Shown here piece by piece: positions 21,584-31,145 of a stretch of 47,713 nt of DNA (its first letter is position 1; each line of letters starts with the position of its first letter). The DNA comes from Rhizaria sp. SCN 62-66. Taxonomy: Eukaryota > Rhizaria, unplaced. Below the pieces are notes generated by a model. That model did not search any database. It was not told the DNA's origin and saw only the letters and a list, made by a program, of their open reading frames with translations. A program made the translations under genes and the position numbers. The stretch spans positions 1 to 47,713 of the forward strand of contig MEDY01000228.1 of assembly GCA_001724265.1 (NCBI GenBank), given 5' to 3'.

Positions 21584-24500
21584 ATGCCGTCCTCTGGCGC
21601 CTCGATGCTCGGCACGCCCGCGCGCCGCCACCTCAAGGACAGCGCCAGCAGCTCTGCCGACAACGCCGCCGGCAGCAACAGCTCAGCCTCGGCCTCTGCA
21701 GCGGCGGCGCAGCAGTCGTCCTCGCTCTCCGGCCCCGCCGGTGTGCCCCACGCCGTCAGCAGTAGCGGTACGGGCTCTTCTGGCACGCGCCTGGGCCGTT
21801 CGTCGAGCAACAGCAGCCTCGGCGGCGGCTCGGGCGCGCTGGTTGAGGACGAGGATGACCCGCTCCTCAACGAGGGGAGCTATAGTAGGTCCTGGTGGTG
21901 CCTTCGCATCTTCCGCAACCCGCCGCTAGTGGAGCGCACCGTGCTCTACAACATTGGCGGCGGCGGCAGCGGCGGCGCTGGCGGCGGCGGCCTCAGCGGC
22001 CTCGGCGGGCTCGGTGGTGGCGGCTCGCATGCCGTTCTCGCCAGCTCCAGCCTCTCGTCTTCGCTCCTGTCGCAGTCCTCCGCGCTCACCGGCGGCGACG
22101 GCGGCGGTCTCGCGTCCGACAGCAGCGACGCCCCGGCCTCGGCGGCGGCGCTGGCGGCGTGTCCCGCGCGCGTGTCTGTTGAGCCCGCGCTGCGGTATCC
22201 GCCCAACACTGTGTGTAACCAGAAGTACTCGGTCTTGACCTTCCTGCCGCTGTTCCTCTTCAACGAGTTCCGCTTCTTCTTCAACCTGTACTTCCTCGTC
22301 GTCGCGCTTACGCAGTTTTTCCCCGTGCTGCAGGTCGGCTTCCTCTTCACCTACGTCGCCCCGCTGGCCATGGTGCTCGTGGTGTCCATGGTCAAGGAGA
22401 TCTACGACGACTTCCAGCGCTTCCTGCGCGACCACGCGGCCAACGGCGAGTTGTTCGAGCGCGTTTCCCCCACGGGTATCGTGGAGCCCGTGGCGGCCAA
22501 GGACATCAAGGTCGGCGACATCGTCGTTCTGCACACTAACCAGCGCGTGCCCGCCGACTGCGTCCTGCTGCGTACCCACGACGCGGCCGGCAGCGTGTTC
22601 ATCCGCACGGACCAGCTCGACGGCGAGACGGACTGGAAGCTGCGCCGCGCCGTGCCGACCACGCAGGCGCTGCCCGACGAGGCCGCGCTCGTCCGCATGC
22701 GCGCGCGGCTCGTCGCCGAGGCGCCCCGGCTCGAGATCTACGGCTTCGCGGGCGTGCTGACATTTTTCGGCATGCAGCCCGGGTACGAGCCGCCGCGTTC
22801 GCTCACCACGGCCAACAACAGCAACGCCGTCGGCCAGGGCAAGGGCAAGGGCCAGAAGCTCAAGGTGAAGCGCTCGGCCGGACTCCTGGCGTTCGCCCCG
22901 GCGGGCGCCGACGCCCACGCGCACGGCAGCAAGACCAAGCGGTCCGGGAGCAAGGGGCAGGGCGCCCGTCTGACCAACACCGACGACGACGACAACGACT
23001 CCGACAGCGACGACAGCGACGACGACGAGGAGGAGGATGGCGGCGACGTCGAGGCGCCTAAAGCCACCGCGGCCGCCGCGACGGCGAGTGCGACGGCGAG
23101 TGCCAGCGCGGCCGTGCAGAGCTCGATGGGCGCGACGGAGCCGCTGTCGCTGGAGAACACGCTGTGGGCCAACACCGTCGTTGCCTCGGGCACCATCGCG
23201 GCCGCTGTGATCTACACGGGCCGCGAGACGCGCTCGGCGCTCAACGCGTCACAGCCGGTCACCAAGTCTGGTCTGCTCGACGACGAGGTGAACCAGCTGT
23301 CCAAGGTGTTGTTCGGCATCACGATGCTACTAGCGCTCGCCATGACTACGCTGCGCGGCTTCGAGGGCCAGTGGTACATCTACCTCTTCCGCTTCGTGTT
23401 GCTCTTTTCATCCATTATCCCCATCTCGCTGCGCGTGAACCTGGACATGGGCAAGGCGCTCTACTCGCTGCTCATGATGCGCGACGCCGAGATCCCCGAG
23501 ACCGTGGTGCGCAGCTCGACCATCCCTGAGGAGCTGGGCCGCGTGTCCTACGTCTTCACCGACAAGACCGGCACGCTCACGCAGAACGTCATGCTCTTCA
23601 AGACGGTGCAGCTCGCGCCACAGCTGACCTACGGCCGCGAGCAGCATGACATCCTTAAGCGCATGCTCAGCGGGGCTTACGCCAAGCCCGGCACCTCCGT
23701 CCAGGCGCTCGAGGAGGCTGAGGCGGCGGCCGCGGCGGCCGCGGAGGCCGGCATTACCGCCACCCCCCACTCGCTCACCATCGCGACTGGCGGCGGCGCC
23801 AGCGGCGGCAACGCCGGTCTTAAGACCAGCGCGAGCGGCAGCGGCAGCGGCGGCGGCGGCAGCGGCGGCGGCGGCGGCGGCGGCTCTGCGGGCACGTGGT
23901 TCGCGGACCCCGAGTCCGACAACGACACCGACTCGTTCAGCGTTACCATCGCCGGCACCGACACAGGCTCGAACGCCCACACCAGCGTGGGGTACGACTA
24001 CGACCCGTTCTCCTCGGGTGCCCGCGTCCGTAGCGCTAGCAACAGCAACAGCAACAACAACAGCAGCGGCGCGCTCGGCGGATTCCAGACCGAGTCTTCC
24101 TCTCTCTCTCTCAGCTCCAACGCCAATGCTGCGCACGGTGCCGGTGCTGCGGCTGCGGGCGGCCTGCTGCAGTCGGAGTCGGCGACGGAGCTGGCGCTCA
24201 CGCGCTCGCAGTCTGCGCTGGACGCGGCCCGGCGCACGACGCGGCGCGCGCACGAGTTTGCGGCTACGGTCGAGGGCGCCGGGATGAGCCTGGGCGAGGC
24301 GCACGCGCTGACGCGGGCCGCGTTCGAGGCCGTGGCGCTATGCCACAATGTGACGCCCGTGACCGAGGAGGGCTCCGCGGGCAAGACCTTTCAGGCGGCG
24401 TCGCCGGACGAGGTCGCGCTCGTGTCCTACGCCGACTCGGCCGGGCTGGGACTCGAGGCGCGCGACGTGCAGACCATCACGCTGCGCGCGCCGACGGGCG

Positions 24501-26062
24501 AGCTGGAGACGTTCGACATCATCGTCGATTTCCCCTTCACCTCGGAGTCGAAGCGCATGGGTATTATTGTCCGTTCGCGGACCACGCGCGCCGTGACCTT
24601 CTACCTCAAGGGCGCCGAGTCCGCGATCATCCCACGTATTGAGCCCTCGGAGTGGCTCGAAGAGGAGGTCGCGAACCTGGCCCGCGTCGGGCTGCGCACG
24701 CTGGTCTACGCGAAGCGCTCGCTCACCGAGGCCGAGCTGGCGGCTTTCATGTCCCGTCTGGCCGTGGCTAAGGCGTCGATGGCGAACCGCGAGGCGCAGG
24801 TGTTAGCCGTGCTCGACTCGATCGAGCGCGGACTTACTCTGCTCGCGCTCACGGGCGTCGAGGACAAGCTGCAGGAGCACGTGCGGCCCTCGCTCGAGAT
24901 GCTGCGCAATGCGGGCGTCAAGATCTGGATGCTGACCGGCGACAAGGCCGAGACGGCGGCGTGCATCGGCATTTCGGCGCGCCTCATCGACCGCGGCCAG
25001 AGTATCGTGCGCGTGTTGCAAGCGACCTCGCGCGTCGACGCGCTGCGGCAGCTGGGGCAGACGATGTCGCAGCCTAACGCGTGCATCGTCGTCGACGGCG
25101 GCTCGCTGCAGCTGCTGCTGGACCACTTCCCCTGGGACTTCCTCGACGCTGCGAGCCAGGCGCCCGCGGTGATTTGCTGCCGCTGCTCGCCGACACAGAA
25201 GGCCGACGTGGTGACGCGCATGAAGGCCTACACCGGCAAGCGCGTGCTGGCCATCGGTGACGGCGGCAACGACGTGTCGATGGTGCAGGCCGCCGACGTC
25301 GGCGTCGGCATCGTCGGCAAGGAGGGCATGCAGGCCGCCATGGCTGCAGACTTCTCTATCACGCAGTTCTCTTTCCTGGTCCGCCTCATGCTCTGGCACG
25401 GGCGCAACTCGTACAAGCGGTCCGCCACGCTGTCGCAGTTTGTGATGCACCGCGGGCTGATTATCGCGATCATCCAGGCTGTTTTCTCGTCGCTCTTTTT
25501 CTACGTCGCCGTGTCCATCTACACCGGCTGGATCATGGTCGGCTACACCACCATCTTCACCATGTTCCCAGTCTTTTCGCTCGTGCTCGACGAAGACGTG
25601 GACCCCACCACCGCGTTCATGTTCCCCGAGCTCTACCGCGAGCTGCAGAAGGGCCGCCCGCTGTCGTACAAGACCTTCTTTGTGTGGTGCTTCCTCTCGG
25701 TGTACCAGGGCGGACTCATCATGATCCTCGGCATTCTGCTCTTCGAGGACTCGTTCGTCAACATCGTGTCGATCACCTTCACGGCGCTTATCCTCGCCGA
25801 GCTGGCCAACGTCGCGCTCTCGATCCACAAGTGGAACCCGTACATGGTCGGCGCGCAGGTGCTGTCGATCATCTTCTACTTCGTCTCCATGGTCGTTTTG
25901 CGCTCCTACTTCGATATCACCTTTATCTTCACGCTGCTCTTCATGTGGAAGGTCTGCGTTATCACCGCCGTCGTCACGCTGCCACCCGCGCTGCTTAAGT
26001 GGGCCATCGACCGCTACGACCCGCCCGCGTACTCGAAGGTCTCGCTCGCCGGCCGCGGTTGA
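21584..26062 (+). CDS. P4-type ATPase, ATP9/Neo1 subfamily phospholipid flippase
   Basis: Moves aminophospholipids from the lumenal to the cytosolic leaflet in Golgi or endosomal membranes, driven by ATP. Single exon, 1,492 residues (family usual about 1,050-1,150), TGA stop. Visible in order: a Ser/Gly-rich N-terminal extension; NQKYSVLTFLPLFLFNEFRFFFN at the first spans; the actuator motif TDQLDGETDWKLR; SLENTLWANTVVASG; IIPISLRVNLDMGK; PEELGRVSYVFTDKTGTLTQ with the phosphorylated Asp at 660; KTFQAASPDEVAL; LTGDKAETA; and GDGGNDVSMVQAADVGVGI before the last spans. The end DRYDPPAYSKV and the RVNLDMGK motif place it with ATP9/Neo1, which works without a CDC50 subunit. Extra length comes from an acidic insertion (about 460-490) and a Gly/Ser/Asn-rich insertion of about 200 residues in the nucleotide-binding region. 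Catalytic residues are intact. Confidence 0.95.
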   Translation: MPSSGASMLGTPARRHLKDSASSSADNAAGSNSSASASAAAAQQSSSLSGPAGVPHAVSSSGTGSSGTRLGRSSSNSSLGGGSGALVEDEDDPLLNEGSYSRSWWCLRIFRNPPLVERTVLYNIGGGGSGGAGGGGLSGLGGLGGGGSHAVLASSSLSSSLLSQSSALTGGDGGGLASDSSDAPASAAALAACPARVSVEPALRYPPNTVCNQKYSVLTFLPLFLFNEFRFFFNLYFLVVALTQFFPVLQVGFLFTYVAPLAMVLVVSMVKEIYDDFQRFLRDHAANGELFERVSPTGIVEPVAAKDIKVGDIVVLHTNQRVPADCVLLRTHDAAGSVFIRTDQLDGETDWKLRRAVPTTQALPDEAALVRMRARLVAEAPRLEIYGFAGVLTFFGMQPGYEPPRSLTTANNSNAVGQGKGKGQKLKVKRSAGLLAFAPAGADAHAHGSKTKRSGSKGQGARLTNTDDDDNDSDSDDSDDDEEEDGGDVEAPKATAAAATASATASASAAVQSSMGATEPLSLENTLWANTVVASGTIAAAVIYTGRETRSALNASQPVTKSGLLDDEVNQLSKVLFGITMLLALAMTTLRGFEGQWYIYLFRFVLLFSSIIPISLRVNLDMGKALYSLLMMRDAEIPETVVRSSTIPEELGRVSYVFTDKTGTLTQNVMLFKTVQLAPQLTYGREQHDILKRMLSGAYAKPGTSVQALEEAEAAAAAAAEAGITATPHSLTIATGGGASGGNAGLKTSASGSGSGGGGSGGGGGGGSAGTWFADPESDNDTDSFSVTIAGTDTGSNAHTSVGYDYDPFSSGARVRSASNSNSNNNSSGALGGFQTESSSLSLSSNANAAHGAGAAAAGGLLQSESATELALTRSQSALDAARRTTRRAHEFAATVEGAGMSLGEAHALTRAAFEAVALCHNVTPVTEEGSAGKTFQAASPDEVALVSYADSAGLGLEARDVQTITLRAPTGELETFDIIVDFPFTSESKRMGIIVRSRTTRAVTFYLKGAESAIIPRIEPSEWLEEEVANLARVGLRTLVYAKRSLTEAELAAFMSRLAVAKASMANREAQVLAVLDSIERGLTLLALTGVEDKLQEHVRPSLEMLRNAGVKIWMLTGDKAETAACIGISARLIDRGQSIVRVLQATSRVDALRQLGQTMSQPNACIVVDGGSLQLLLDHFPWDFLDAASQAPAVICCRCSPTQKADVVTRMKAYTGKRVLAIGDGGNDVSMVQAADVGVGIVGKEGMQAAMAADFSITQFSFLVRLMLWHGRNSYKRSATLSQFVMHRGLIIAIIQAVFSSLFFYVAVSIYTGWIMVGYTTIFTMFPVFSLVLDEDVDPTTAFMFPELYRELQKGRPLSYKTFFVWCFLSVYQGGLIMILGILLFEDSFVNIVSITFTALILAELANVALSIHKWNPYMVGAQVLSIIFYFVSMVVLRSYFDITFIFTLLFMWKVCVITAVVTLPPALLKWAIDRYDPPAYSKVSLAGRG

Positions 26063-26506
26063 GCCACGAGTCGGTCGTGTGACAACAAGATGAGCTTGTT
26101 GTGTTCAAGATTGTATTATGTGATGTCCTGGCCTCTTTTTAGTTTTGCAATATTATCTGATGTTTTTTTGATACTGTGAGAACAGTTAGTTTAATTTTTT
26201 GATTTGTATTTTATTATATAATACATTAATCGCGTTATTTTTACTATATCACTTTGTATTGACAAGCTATGCGTTGATATTGAGACTTGTGGTCGATATT
26301 GCTGACAGGCGTGGGTGACAGATCTTAGGTCGTCGGAGCGGAAGATTCGAGAGCGCCAATTGGCGTGAAAAGAGAGACTTAGAATATATAATTGAAATAT
26401 CATTTACTAATCTTACTATATAGTTTGGAACTCATTCGATTTGCTTACTGACGGACGTTGTGTTGCAATAACGAACTTTTCTTGTGCTTCTCTTCCAGAG
26501 CCCGCG
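26063..26506. other. AT-rich spacer, promoter side of the unknown gene at 26507
   Basis: Strongly AT-rich. It ends in a pyrimidine tract and TCTTCCAG, eight bases before the ATG at 26507, with an AATAACGAAC branch-like stretch about 30 bases upstream. No gene seen. Confidence 0.6.
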
Positions 26507-27850
26507 ATGTCGGACGGCGCCCGCGACGACAACACAGACGCGTACGACGACTGGCGCAGCTCCGCCGCCTTTGCCGCGTCCCACGCGAGCATGCGCAGTC
26601 TGCGCGAGTGCCTCAAGAACAACGACGTCTTCGGCGTCCCCGACATGGGCGCAATCCTCCGCGCGCAGCAACAGCAAGAAGAGCAACAGCAACAACAAGA
26701 AAAACAACAGCCTGCAGACGCGAATCCAGAGGGCTCAGATAGCAGCAGCAGCAGCGCGGCGGCCGCCGCTGCGCCCCCGACGCTGCCGGTGCTGAGCGCC
26801 GTGGGCGTGTTGTCGGCGGCGACGGCGCTGAACGACGACGCGCTCTTCGCATCCCGCACGGCCCGCAACCCCCGTCGCACGCTGTCGGACCTGCGCAGCC
26901 TCGACATGAACCCCGGCAGCGCTAACCCCGGCGGCGGCACTGCGGCGGCGGGCGGCGCCGGCAGCGTGATGATGCCGTACCGGTCCGGCGCCGCGTCGTC
27001 GCTGCTGCTGCCGCGCCGCATCCTCGGCTCCCCCCACCATGCCAGCAGGGGCGGCAACAACAGCAATGACGACGATAGCTACGGTAACGTGATGCCGAGC
27101 TCCAGCGCGGTTGCGGGCGCGGCGAGCGGGATGTCGTCTTTGTACGGCTCGGCGCTGGACCTGCTGCTGCAGTACGCGCCGCCGGTCCGGCCGGGCGCGT
27201 CGCGCGCGCCCGCGGCTCAGGTGCGTCTCGATCTGTAGCGGTTCATTTAATCGAGTATATGTCGTCAATAGTCACTTTGCACGGGGATCATGTCAATGAA
27301 TTAATATTTAATTTGTGGATTTTTTATCTGAATTCGCTCTACTTATCCATGTATTCGTTATATATCGCGCGCTCACGCCCCTTTGTTATCATATTCTATG
27401 TGGCATTCAAACCTACTGTCTAACATTCCACACACACGCACAGGGCCGTTACGCGCTGGCCCCCGACGCGGCCCGCGCCCTGGACGCGCCCCTGCCGCTG
27501 TCCTTTGCGCTGTCTCTGCCGGGCACCCCAGTGCCCCTGACACCTCTAAGGGCCGACGACGCATACTACTACTGCGGCGCCACCGCCTCGCTCGATATCG
27601 ACTCCGACGCCGACGCCGCTCAGCCGCTATTGCTGCAGCCCTTGCAGCCCCACTCCAACGCCCCCGGCTACGGCTGGCGCCACGCGAGCGAGGTTGCGCG
27701 CGTGGCTTGCCCCGCCGCTGTGAACAGGCTGCTGGGGCCCGTAGCCTTGACGACCGTGCAGGGCTCCATTTCTAACTCCAGCGCTAATCCCAACTCTAGC
27801 TCTAGCGTGAACTCAGACTTCGCGTCTAGCTCGTCCAACAGCAGCAGCAA

Positions 27851-27881
<31 letters not shown>

Positions 27882-30806
27882 GAAACGAACGCTTCGAACA
27901 TCCCCGCGAACATCACACCTCCGCAGACCGAGACCTTGGTGTCGCCCTCTGCGGCCGTCTCCTCCGTGCCCGCCAGCGTCCGCACCGCCGCCCCCGCGCT
28001 TGCCGCGATTGCTGGCGGTGCCTTTTCGCCGCGGCCGCTGGCGTTTACGCGGCCGCTGCCCAACTTCCGGCCGCGGCCGCCGCTGACGCCGACACTGTCG
28101 ACGCCGACGCTATCGACGCCGACGCCCACGACCCCCAAGAGCGCGGCCACGCCGAGCAGCGCGGGGACGCCGACGCTCACGCAGTCGACGACGGCCACGC
28201 AGCCGTCAGCGACGACGACGACGAGCGCATCGGCGGCGGACGCGGCCACCGCGAGTCACAACAACAACGATAGCAAGAAAAATCATACCACCGCGCCTGT
28301 TGTCGCTAGTTGCAGCGCTGCTGCTGCTGCTGCTGCTGCTGTTGCTGATTGCAGCACGAATCTGCTGCCCGCTCGGTCCCATTCGAGCGCGGGCAGCGTC
28401 AGCGCGGGCAGCGTCGCCCCGCTCTTGGTCCCGAATCCCCTGTCCGCGACCACGACGACTCCAGTGCTCGCCTCGAGCTCTGTCATTGTGCCTCCCGCAA
28501 CTGTTTTTATGCCAGTCTTCACGCCCGCGACTCTCCCGACGACTCTTCCCGTCGCCCCTTCCTCCGCCTCTGCCTCTGTCTCCGCCTCTGGCCCTAGACC
28601 AGGACCTGCACCCGCGCCAGCGGCGCCAATGCCGGTGCCGGCGCCAGCGCTGCCCCCGGTCAATGGCACGGCGGCCGCGGTGCCCGGCCGGGGCGCGTTC
28701 CCGCTGAGTCGCGCCGTGGGGGCCCGGGGCGGCTTCTCATGCTCGGTCGGCGGGTACATGCTCACAGTCGCACACCGTCACAATACTGGCGACAAGGACG
28801 ACGGCCGCCATAGCGTGAGTGACTGCACTGATGTTCTGGGTGACCGAGAGCTGATGCTCGAGCTCAGCGCGCGGACTTTGCCTCTGCCGCGCCTCCTGCT
28901 CGCCACCACGTTCACTCCCAGTCACAGTCACTCGACTGCCGCAAGCTCAACCTCTGACTCCAGCTCTAGCTCTCGCTCTGACGCGAGTTCTTGCGCTGGC
29001 GCCCGCGTTAGCCGCAGCTCCAGCAGCAGTGTGTTCCTGTCGCTGGGCGTCCGCGGCGTGGGCTCCTCGCTGCTCCCGGGCCTGGCCCAGCTCGTGGCCC
29101 TCCTGCTGCCGCCCAGGCTCGACGCCGTCACCGTGTTCGCTGCCGTCGCCGCGCCAGAGGCAGCCGTCGCCGCCGTCGCCGCCGCGGAGGCTGCGAGTAT
29201 TGCCGCGGCGCACAGCGTTGTTAGGACTAATGACGGCGACGGCGTGAACGCTGAGACTTTGACCGAGAGCAGCAAGGATGACGATGACATCATCAAGTCT
29301 CCCGTCGAGGACGCCGACCTGAACACCACATCGGCGTTCCTTCAGTCCCACCCCGTTGCGGCGGCCGAGGAGCCTGCGTCCGCCGGTTGCTGCGGCGCCG
29401 AGGCCCGCCAGGCGCGCGCGCTGCTGTCCCTGCCGTTTCTGTCCCCTGACTACGCGGCGCAGGGCGTTGAAGACCGGCGCGACCTGCCCCTGGTCTTCGC
29501 GCAGCCCTGTCTTGAGCGCGCGCCCACCCCCGCGCTGCTGGCCGCGTGTGCCGCGCGCAGCGGCGCGGGCGAGGCGTGGACGTGGCACCCGCTGCGGCCT
29601 CTGAGCGTGAGCCGCAGTGTGTCGGCCGCCGAGCTCGCCGCGCTCGAGGCAGCTGTTCTGGAGAAGAGCAACAACACAAACAAGAACAGTTCGAACGACG
29701 CGGCCAGCACGGACGTTGGGGCTAACTTGGTAAAGAGTGCTGCGTTGCTCTATGCGCGTTCTCCGTTCCCCGCGGCCTCGGCAGCGCCGCTGTCGCCGCT
29801 GTCGTCTACCGCCTCCATCACGTCGCAGTCACCGGGCTTTGCGGGCGCCGGCACCGCCTTCTCCAGCGCTAGCTCCAGCTCCAGCTCGACCTTCAGCAGC
29901 GCGCTCAGCACCTCGGGCTTTGCGTCGAGCGCCTTCCCCGCTTTGACGGCCGCGGCGTCCCCCTGGAGCTCGCTCTGGACACAGGCCAGCGGCACGCTCG
30001 AGGCGTCGCTGCCGCTGCCGGTGCCGCTGGCGGGCCTCAAGCCGCGCTTCGCGTCGCTGCTCGCGTACGCGTACTGGCGCCTGGGCCGCACCATGGGGCT
30101 GTACGCGCGCGCCAGCCTCGACTGCCGCCAATATAGCCATGCCAACGCCGGGCCGACGACGCGGAGCGACGGTGAGCAGCGGGGAACCGCTGGCGCCGCC
30201 GCTGCCGAGAGCAGTGACGCGGACGCCGTGGCCGCTGAGGTGGCGTTGGCGGACGCCTTCACCGTGATTTGCCCCAGCATGCGCGACGCGCTGTTCCCCC
30301 TTGCCTCGGAGCACTGGGTCGCCACGTCCTCTCTCGCCCCGTCTCCTCTCGGCGCAAGCGCAACTGCCGGTGCGAGTGCTGCGACCGCGACTGAGAGCGA
30401 CGCTGTGCTGCGCAGCGCGGGCCGCTTCGCCGCGCTGCGCATGGCCCTGGTGGAGCCCGCGCGCCGCGCTGCGCGCGCGGCCGCTCTGCTCGCGCTCTCG
30501 GTCTGCACTGGAACCACCACCACTGCCGTTGACGCTGGCGCGGGCAGCGACCAGCCTTCCTTAGCGACTGCGACTGCCACTGCTGCTGCGACGCCGGCGC
30601 CGGTGTCTGCGGAGGAGGCGCTGGCGCGCGCGGGCGTGTGCGCGGTGACTGCGGCGCTGCACCAGGTGTTGCTGCTGGGCTTCGATGTCGCCTGCGAGCG
30701 CGCGGCCGACTATGTCGACGAGCAGGAGACTCTTGCGGAATCGGTGCAGGCGTTGATCGCGCTTGCGCTGTCGCTGTCCTCTGAGCCCGCGGTAGCTCTG
30801 CGCTAA
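26507..30806 (+). CDS. uncharacterised low-complexity protein (two exons)
   Basis: Exons are 26507-27220 and 27444-30806. The donor is CAG|GTGCGT, the acceptor GCACAG, phase 0. The product is 1,358 residues ending in TAA. I recognise no family. Exon 1 has an acidic start, a Gln-rich stretch (about 54-68), an Ala run and RTLSDLRSLDMNPG. Exon 2 opens GRYALAPDAARALD, then has Ser/Asn and Pro/Thr-rich linkers with a CAG/AGC repeat. Ordered-looking islands include GGYMLTVAHRHN, the hydrophobic LLPGLAQLVALLLPPRLDAV, and a C-terminal all-helical block with many short-chain hydrophobic residues. There is no clear signal peptide or membrane span. The continuity of frame over 1,120 codons in exon 2 makes it a real gene, while function is unknown. 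Confidence 0.72.
27838..27881. repeat. AGC trinucleotide run (poly-Ser)
   Basis: AGC triplets with two variant codons encode a long serine tract in exon 2 of the gene at 26507-30806. A related CTG/GCT run at 28318-28347 encodes alanines. Confidence 0.85.
28318..28347. repeat. CTG/GCT trinucleotide run (poly-Ala)
   Basis: Pure triplet run in exon 2 of the same gene, read as alanine codons. Confidence 0.85.
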
Positions 30807-31145
30807 AGTTTAGAGGGCAGAAACAGCGCATACATTCTTTAAGCTTAACAACTATATTGTTTCAAGAGTCAACTGTTTGGCAGTTGCTGCTGCTGAGTTA
30901 CAAGAAGAACTAGTACAGGAGCTGCCGGTGGGCTTGACATGAAAACGCAGATTTTCCTCGCATAAACAAGTGTTTATTCAAATGTGAACAGTATTTAATC
31001 AGATACAAGTTGCCCTTATAGCATAGATATATACAAAAATAAATCTTCCGGTGATCGAAATGCCATGCATATTATGTGAGAGACGGAAGAACTCAGGCCT
31101 GCAGTCTGGTGCACACACCCTACTGTCACGATCGCCACTGCCCAA
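30807..31145. other. spacer between convergent genes
   Basis: About 340 AT-rich bases holding the 3' ends of two convergent genes. TTTATT at 30973-30978 reads as AATAAA on the minus strand, about 170 bases beyond the stop of the NPF-protein gene. No gene seen. Confidence 0.6.
30973..30978 (-). promoter_or_regulatory. poly(A) signal AATAAA of the NPF-protein gene
   Basis: AATAAA on the minus strand, about 170 bases after the TGA at 31148-31146. Confidence 0.5.

Noticed and set aside
24803-25828. 341-codon minus-strand frame over the flippase
   Set aside because: Antisense shadow of conserved P4-ATPase coding sequence.
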